Positions 59,525 through 64,000 of a stretch of DNA of 64,000 bases are shown here, piece after piece; positions within the stretch are counted from its first letter, which is position 1; each line of letters begins with the position of its first letter. The stretch is from the NCBI RefSeq assembly GCF_900105735.1, contig NZ_LT629793.1, positions 744,001 through 808,000 on the forward strand, given 5' to 3'. The notes beneath the pieces are model-generated. The model was given only the letters and a program-made list of their open reading frames with translations. It was not told where the DNA came from and searched no databases. A program made the translations under genes and the position numbers. This DNA is from Pseudomonas yamanorum. GTDB taxonomy: Bacteria; Pseudomonadota; Gammaproteobacteria; Pseudomonadales; Pseudomonadaceae.

Positions 59525-61930
59525 TCAAAACCCGACGCTGGCCTGCACAAAGAACGTGCGCGGCTGGCCCAGGTAGATCCCGGAGTTGTTGTCGCTGGAG
59601 CGGGTGTAGTGCTCCTGGTTGAAGACGTTTTTAACCCCGACGCCCAGCTTCAGGTTCGACAGCTGCGCGCCGAAGTCATAACCGCTGCGCACGTTCACCG
59701 AGACATAGCCGGGAATGTCCCCGTACTGGCCATCGGCGGTCGGCTGAGTGATGTAAGTCGTGCCGGTACCCGGCGCACGCTGGCCGGACTGCGCGTAGAC
59801 GTCCAGGTTGTGGGTCCAGTGGTTGATGTCGTAACGCAGCCCCAGGGTGGCCACTTCACGGGAGTACAGCGGCAAGTCGCGCCCCTTGAAGGCAACGTCG
59901 CCTTCAGAGGTGGCCTTGGTGTAAGTGAAGCCGGCGTTGGCGGTCAGGCCGTCCAGCCGCGGGTCCAGGTTCGACAAGTCGTAATGGGCCGACGCTTCGA
60001 TGCCTTCGTGCTTGGTGGCGCCGAGGTTGGTCCAGCCCACATCGTTGCTGACGTATTGCAACTCGTCCGAGAAGTCGATGTAGAACAACGTCACTTCACC
60101 GCCCCAGACGTTGTCGTTGTAACGGGTACCGATTTCGTAAGTCTTGGCTTTTTCCGGGTTCAGGCCGTTCGCGGTCTGATCACCGTTACCGCCCTGGCCC
60201 AGCTGAAAGTACTGCAGGCTGCCGAAGGACGTTTCGTAGTTGGCGAACAGCTTCCAGGCATCGGAGACGTGGTACATCACGCTCAGGGCCGGCAGCGGTT
60301 CGTTGTTGTGGATCTCGCGACGTTTCTCCTGGACCGTGGTGCCATTCAGGGCGACTACCGGACGGTCGTGCCATTCGGTGCGAATCTGCTCAAAGCGAAC
60401 GCCCGGGGTAACGGTCCACTTGCCGATATCAATCTTGTTATCGATGTAGAACGAGTTGGCCTCGGTGCCGCCGGTCCGGTCCTGGTACACGTGGCCGTCA
60501 TTCTGGCCTACCGGCGTCGGCACGTTGTTGACCAGCGCCAGGCTGGTGGCCTGCTCGTGCATGCCCTCCTTGAGGTAGCGATAGCCGACGCTGACTTCCT
60601 GGGTACTCGGTCCCAGGTCAAACACGTGGGACACCCGCGGCTCGATGCCGAAGGTGTAGTAGGTGCGCGGGTAGGAACCCAGGGTTTTCAGGTCGCGGTT
60701 GGCGATGTTGCTGCCGCGGAAACTGTCGGAGTAGTACGTCAGCACTTCAGCCTGGGTGCGGTCGTCGATCTGCCGGATGTACTTGAAGGACATATCCTTG
60801 CGCCGGCCATTGAAGTTGTCCCAGTCACGCACCGATTGATACGGGTTGGCATCGTACTGCTTCTGGGTCAGGCCGCCGGGCATGTCGGCGCTGGCGTCGT
60901 AGTAGTGGAAATTCAGCGAGAAATCGTCTTGATCAGTCGGCGCCCAATGGGTCTTGAAGATCACGTCGTCGATGTCGTTGGAGTTGTTGCGGTCGCGGTA
61001 ACCATCGCCCTTGGTCCCGGAATACAACAACGCAGCGCCGATACCGTTGTCGGCGGTGCCGCCGATGAAAGCGTTTTCAATATGCTTCCAGCCGCCGTGG
61101 GCTGCCGTTTCCAGGGTGGTGCCGACTTCACCGGAGAATTTTTCCGGAATGGCGCGGGTCACGAAGTTGATCACGCCACCGACGTTCTGTGGCCCATAAC
61201 GCACGGAGCCCGCGCCGCGCACCACGTCGATGCTGTCGAGGTTGCCCGAGGAAATCGGCGCCATCGACAACTGCGGTTGACCGTAAGGGGCAAATGCCGC
61301 CGGTACGCCGTCGATCAATACCGTGGAGCGTGGCGACAGACGCGAGGTCAGGCCGCGCACGCCGACGTTGAGGGAAATATCACTGCCGCCGGTACCGTTG
61401 GCCTCCTGCACCTGCACCCCGGGAATGCGGCGCAGCACGTCGCCGACGCTCATCGCGCCCTGCTCCACCATGGCCTCACGACGGACCACGGTGCGCGCGC
61501 CGGGGTGGTTCTGCACCACTTCGGCATTCGCATCACCCAGCCAGTCGCCGACGACCTTGATGTCGGTGGCACCCAGCTCCAGCGGCGAACCGGCTTCGCC
61601 GGTGCCTTTGCCCAGCGGGCGCAGGGTCACGGAGCCGGCGTCGATTTGATAATCCAGGCCGCTGCCTTGCAACAATTGGCGTAGGGCTTGTTCTGGCGAC
61701 AGCTTGCCGTCGACGGCCGGGGCTTGTTTGCCGGCCACCATGTCGGGGCTGAAGAACACTTGCAGCGACGTCTGCTGGCCCAACTGGCTCAAGGCCGATC
61801 CCAGGGACTGGGCCTGAATATGAATCGCGTCGTCAGCATAGGCCGCCGGCAGTGCGGCGCTGACGGCCAGTGCCAGGGCGAGGGGTGCCCAACGGGATGA
61901 TTTATTGTTTTTCACGGCGAGTTTTTTCAC
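59525..61930 (-). CDS. fecA: Ferric citrate outer-membrane receptor FecA (TonB-dependent)
   Basis: An 801-residue receptor. It has a signal peptide (LALALAVSAALPAAYA), an STN signalling domain (IHIQAQSLGSALSQLGQQTSL...), a TonB-box region DIKVVGDWLGDANAEVVQNH closely like E. coli FecA, a plug (VRGLTSRLSPRSTVLIDG) and a 22-strand barrel ending in VQASVGF with terminal Phe. GTG 61930 was chosen; a longer ATG frame adds 22 unlikely residues, and a later GTG is possible. The STN domain talks to FecR. It follows fecR after about 96 bases. Confidence 0.9.
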   Translation of the reverse strand: MKKLAVKNNKSSRWAPLALALAVSAALPAAYADDAIHIQAQSLGSALSQLGQQTSLQVFFSPDMVAGKQAPAVDGKLSPEQALRQLLQGSGLDYQIDAGSVTLRPLGKGTGEAGSPLELGATDIKVVGDWLGDANAEVVQNHPGARTVVRREAMVEQGAMSVGDVLRRIPGVQVQEANGTGGSDISLNVGVRGLTSRLSPRSTVLIDGVPAAFAPYGQPQLSMAPISSGNLDSIDVVRGAGSVRYGPQNVGGVINFVTRAIPEKFSGEVGTTLETAAHGGWKHIENAFIGGTADNGIGAALLYSGTKGDGYRDRNNSNDIDDVIFKTHWAPTDQDDFSLNFHYYDASADMPGGLTQKQYDANPYQSVRDWDNFNGRRKDMSFKYIRQIDDRTQAEVLTYYSDSFRGSNIANRDLKTLGSYPRTYYTFGIEPRVSHVFDLGPSTQEVSVGYRYLKEGMHEQATSLALVNNVPTPVGQNDGHVYQDRTGGTEANSFYIDNKIDIGKWTVTPGVRFEQIRTEWHDRPVVALNGTTVQEKRREIHNNEPLPALSVMYHVSDAWKLFANYETSFGSLQYFQLGQGGNGDQTANGLNPEKAKTYEIGTRYNDNVWGGEVTLFYIDFSDELQYVSNDVGWTNLGATKHEGIEASAHYDLSNLDPRLDGLTANAGFTYTKATSEGDVAFKGRDLPLYSREVATLGLRYDINHWTHNLDVYAQSGQRAPGTGTTYITQPTADGQYGDIPGYVSVNVRSGYDFGAQLSNLKLGVGVKNVFNQEHYTRSSDNNSGIYLGQPRTFFVQASVGF

Positions 61931-62026
61931 GTCGAACGGAGTCCTGTGATCGCAAGAGAGTGCGGCTGTTAATGCAAACCAGTTGCAGTTGCACAAGAAG
62001 ACGAAGAACTCGGAAAAAACCTGAAT

Positions 62027-63004
62027 CTATCGTGAAATTATTTCCTGGCTACCGTCCGGCAAGGTGCGCAAGGCCACCGGAAGAATGTGCGGCAAGGCCT
62101 TGAGCAAGGCGTCGGTGTCGGTGGATTTGAACACACTGGTCAAGCGCAGGTTGCTCACCGCAGGCGTACTGACCCGCAACGGTTGCTCGCGGTAACGCGA
62201 GACTTCCCGGGCGACTTCGCCGAGGGTAGCGTTGTTGAACACCAGCTTGCCGGTGCGCCAGGCCGTCAGTTCTTCTGGGTTGACGGCGTAGGCAGCCGCC
62301 ACCTGGCCCCGGTCGTCCACATGGGTGCCCCGGCCGGCCGTGAGCATCACGACGGCATCGGATGTGCGTCCTTGTACCTTGACCGTACCGGCCTCGACCA
62401 CCACGCGGGTCTGGTCGTCATCGCGACGCACGTCGAAACGTGTACCGGTGACCGTCACCTGCCCTGCCCCCGCCGACACCACAAAGGGCCGGCTGGTGTC
62501 GTGTTCGACACTGAACATCGCCTCGCCCTGCTTGAGTTCGATGCCGCGCTGACCTTTTACGTAATGCACCGCCACCACGCTGCGGCTGTTCAAATCCATC
62601 AGCGAACCGTCGGGCAGCGCCACCTGCCGGCGCTCCCCCAGCGCGGTGCTGAATTCGGCGTTGTACGTCGCCGGATGATCCAGGCCACTGAACAACCCAA
62701 GGCCCAGGGCCACCGCCAGCACACTCGCCGCCACCCCATAGCGCAGCACTGGCCGGCGCTTCGCACGCGGTTCTGGGGCATCGCACAACGCCTGCAAGCG
62801 TGCCTTTGGCACCAGGTCAGTGGCGCTCCACAAACCCTGCAGCACATCAAATTCGTACTGGTGCTCGGCATGCTCCGCACGCCAGGCATCAAAACGCTCG
62901 CGTTCTTCGACGCTCAACGGGCTGTCCTGCACACGCACAAACCACTGCGCTGCCTCATCGCGGGCCGTCGCACTGCCGCAGGCACACTCACGGGTATCCA
63001 TCAT
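62027..63004 (-). CDS. fecR: FecR anti-sigma/signal-transducing protein
   Basis: A 325-residue inner-membrane regulator. The cytoplasmic N-terminus has AAQWFVRVQDSPLSVEERERF and HQYEFDVLQGLW, then one membrane helix (YGVAASVLAVALGLGLFSGL) and the periplasmic FecR domain (RRQVALPDGSLMDLNSRS; VTVTGTRFDVR). It passes the FecA signal to FecI. ATG 63004 (MMDTRECACG) has AGGA 6 bases upstream; ATG 63037, overlapping the fecI stop as ATGA, is an alternative start. Confidence 0.9.
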   Translation of the reverse strand: MMDTRECACGSATARDEAAQWFVRVQDSPLSVEERERFDAWRAEHAEHQYEFDVLQGLWSATDLVPKARLQALCDAPEPRAKRRPVLRYGVAASVLAVALGLGLFSGLDHPATYNAEFSTALGERRQVALPDGSLMDLNSRSVVAVHYVKGQRGIELKQGEAMFSVEHDTSRPFVVSAGAGQVTVTGTRFDVRRDDDQTRVVVEAGTVKVQGRTSDAVVMLTAGRGTHVDDRGQVAAAYAVNPEELTAWRTGKLVFNNATLGEVAREVSRYREQPLRVSTPAVSNLRLTSVFKSTDTDALLKALPHILPVALRTLPDGSQEIISR

Positions 63005-63033
63005 GGAAGATCCTGTTTCAAAGCGGGCATTGG

Positions 63034-63534
63034 TCATGGGGCCATAGCGTCCAGGCGGTCACGTAGATGCCGCAGGGTGCGGATCATATACTTTTCCACC
63101 ATGTTTTTAGACAGGCCCAGGCGCTCGGCGATTTCCTGCTGGGTCAGGCCTTCGATCTTTTGCCAGATGAAAATCTTGCGGCAATTAAGCGGCAACTCGG
63201 CCAAGGCTCGCTCGATGGAATCCGCCAGCTGGATCGCGTGCATGAAATGCTCCGGGTCGCCACTGTGGGGAGAACGCTGATCAAAGGCCTCCAGCGTCAT
63301 CGCCTCCCGACGGTCTTCGCGACGATAGGCGTCAACTGCGATATTGCGCGCCGTTTGATGCAGATAGGCACGAGGTTGCTCAACTGCGCTGGATTTTGAC
63401 TCAAGCACCCGCACAAAAGTGTCGTGGGCCAGGTCTTCGGCCTGCTGACGGTTTCTCAGGCGGCGCGTCCAGGTCCCGATCAACTCTTCATAGTGCTCGA
63501 AAAAGCCTGTTCTGCGGGGCGGCTGAGGAGTCAT
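63034..63534 (-). CDS. fecI: ECF sigma factor FecI
   Basis: A 166-residue iron-starvation sigma factor: region 2 (QAEDLAHDTFVRVLES; PRAYLHQTARNIAVDAYRR) and region 4 (LPLNCRKIFIWQKIEGLTQQ, then EIAERLGLSKNMVEKY). It directs transcription of fecA. ATG 63534 (MTPQPPRRTGFFEHYEEL) fits family length; the in-frame upstream start at 63591 is less likely. First gene of fecIRA. Confidence 0.91.
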   Translation of the reverse strand: MTPQPPRRTGFFEHYEELIGTWTRRLRNRQQAEDLAHDTFVRVLESKSSAVEQPRAYLHQTARNIAVDAYRREDRREAMTLEAFDQRSPHSGDPEHFMHAIQLADSIERALAELPLNCRKIFIWQKIEGLTQQEIAERLGLSKNMVEKYMIRTLRHLRDRLDAMAP

Positions 63535-63561
63535 CTGGGTGCACTGGGGAGGCGGGGCGTG

Positions 63562-63580
63562 AATAGTAATGCTTCCTATT
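63562..63580. promoter_or_regulatory. Weak Fur-like box before fecI
   Basis: A 19-base AT-rich stretch with AATAG/CTATT ends, about 10 of 19 matches to the Fur consensus by eye, 28 bases upstream of the fecI start. Iron control of fecI is expected, but this match is weak. Confidence 0.3.
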
Positions 63581-63680
63581 AAGTGGAGCAATTGCTTCCC
63601 GTCGTCCTCTTTCCTTGACCCTTGTGCAACCCGCCCAATCCCGGCAGCATTCGCCCGTGACTTTCACGGACGAGCACCTT

Positions 63681-64000
63681 ATGACCCTGCCCTTTTTCGC
63701 CCCCTTTCTCCTCACCACTGAACGCCTGGGCCTGCGTCCTCCCCATCAGGATGATTGGCGCGCGCTGTTTGCCATCTGGTCCGATCCCGAGGCCATGCGC
63801 TACTTTTCCTTTCCCACCATGACCCGCGCCGAGCAGGCCGTTGAACGCTTCGGCCAACTGATGGAAGCCTCGATTGCCGGTGAAGACCTGGTGTGCATGG
63901 TGGAGTTGCTGGCCACCGGCGAGGTGATCGGCAGTTGCGACCTGTTCAATGTGGATGAGCAATGCGGTCGTGCCGAAATCGGCTTTACCCTGAACCGCCA
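63681..64000 (+). CDS. GNAT family N-acetyltransferase (RimJ/RimL type), 5' part
   Basis: The frame from ATG 63681 runs off the right edge after 106 codons: MTLPFFAPFLLTTERLGLRP, DWRALFAIWSDPEAMRYFSF, and GEVIGSCDLFNVDEQCGRAEIGFTL. These are the first strands of a RimJ/RimL-type acetyltransferase, before the acetyl-CoA loop. Divergent from fecI. Substrate unknown. Confidence 0.8.
   Translation, partial: MTLPFFAPFLLTTERLGLRPPHQDDWRALFAIWSDPEAMRYFSFPTMTRAEQAVERFGQLMEASIAGEDLVCMVELLATGEVIGSCDLFNVDEQCGRAEIGFTLNR

Overview
The window is chromosomal DNA of a fluorescent Pseudomonas, most likely of the P. fluorescens group. The evidence is the high GC content, Pseudomonas-type REP elements, a fused nuoCD inside a complete nuoA-N operon, and a gene order (mnmA-hflD-purB, aceA, nuo, two chemoreceptors around a transporter, a BqsRS-type two-component operon, queD) that matches the PA2626-PA2666 segment of P. 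aeruginosa as I remember it. No tRNA, rRNA or CRISPR array was seen.

Layout. 1-5.1 kb: housekeeping genes (end of a probable Nudix gene, mnmA, hflD, purB, the ribosomal oxygenase roxA, a GNAT gene). 5.3-7.9 kb: a small exported secretin-domain protein, then isocitrate lyase aceA behind a 494-bp structured leader. 7.9-9.2 kb: no genes; an ~815-bp imperfect palindrome with a REP pair nested in its loop. 9.2-24.2 kb: the NADH:quinone oxidoreductase operon, closed by a UUCG terminator. 24.4-30.3 kb: an orphan HTH gene, a CtpM-like chemoreceptor, a permease and a TlpQ-like chemoreceptor; both chemoreceptors have sigma-28 (FliA) promoters. 30.4-33.0 kb: two PepSY proteins with the BqsR/BqsS pair, behind a BqsR-like box. 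33.2-39.9 kb: patatin-like protein, queD, GNAT, Nudix, and the codB-pucR-codA cytosine operon. 39.9-45.8 kb: a stand-alone type VI secretion cargo island (VgrG, DUF4123 adaptor, lipoprotein, class 3 lipase). 46.1-54.3 kb: a complete non-phosphorylating L-fucose (6-deoxy-hexose) degradation locus. 54.2-56.8 kb: AraC regulator, small protein, MFS transporter. 56.8-59.3 kb: an unusual cluster of secreted-looking proteins sharing a HrpK/NolX-like module. 59.5-63.5 kb: fecIRA ferric citrate uptake. A GNAT gene runs off the right edge.

How the genes work together. Isocitrate lyase and Complex I cover central carbon and energy metabolism. The chemoreceptor block joins taxis, uptake and metal sensing. 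The fucose locus encodes permease, mutarotase, dehydrogenase, lactonase, dehydratase, a second dehydrogenase and a hydrolase giving pyruvate plus lactate; a GntR repressor sits divergently, with two identical 18-bp operators between. Co-transcribed with that repressor is a DapF-fold protein in which both catalytic cysteines are serine.

The least explained parts are the HrpK-like cluster (one gene apparently split by a single base in an A-run, another with seven 15-residue Cys-Pro repeats), the DapF-like double-serine protein, the VgrG with a four-cysteine tail, and the large nested palindrome. Everything rests on reading the sequence; no database search was run.
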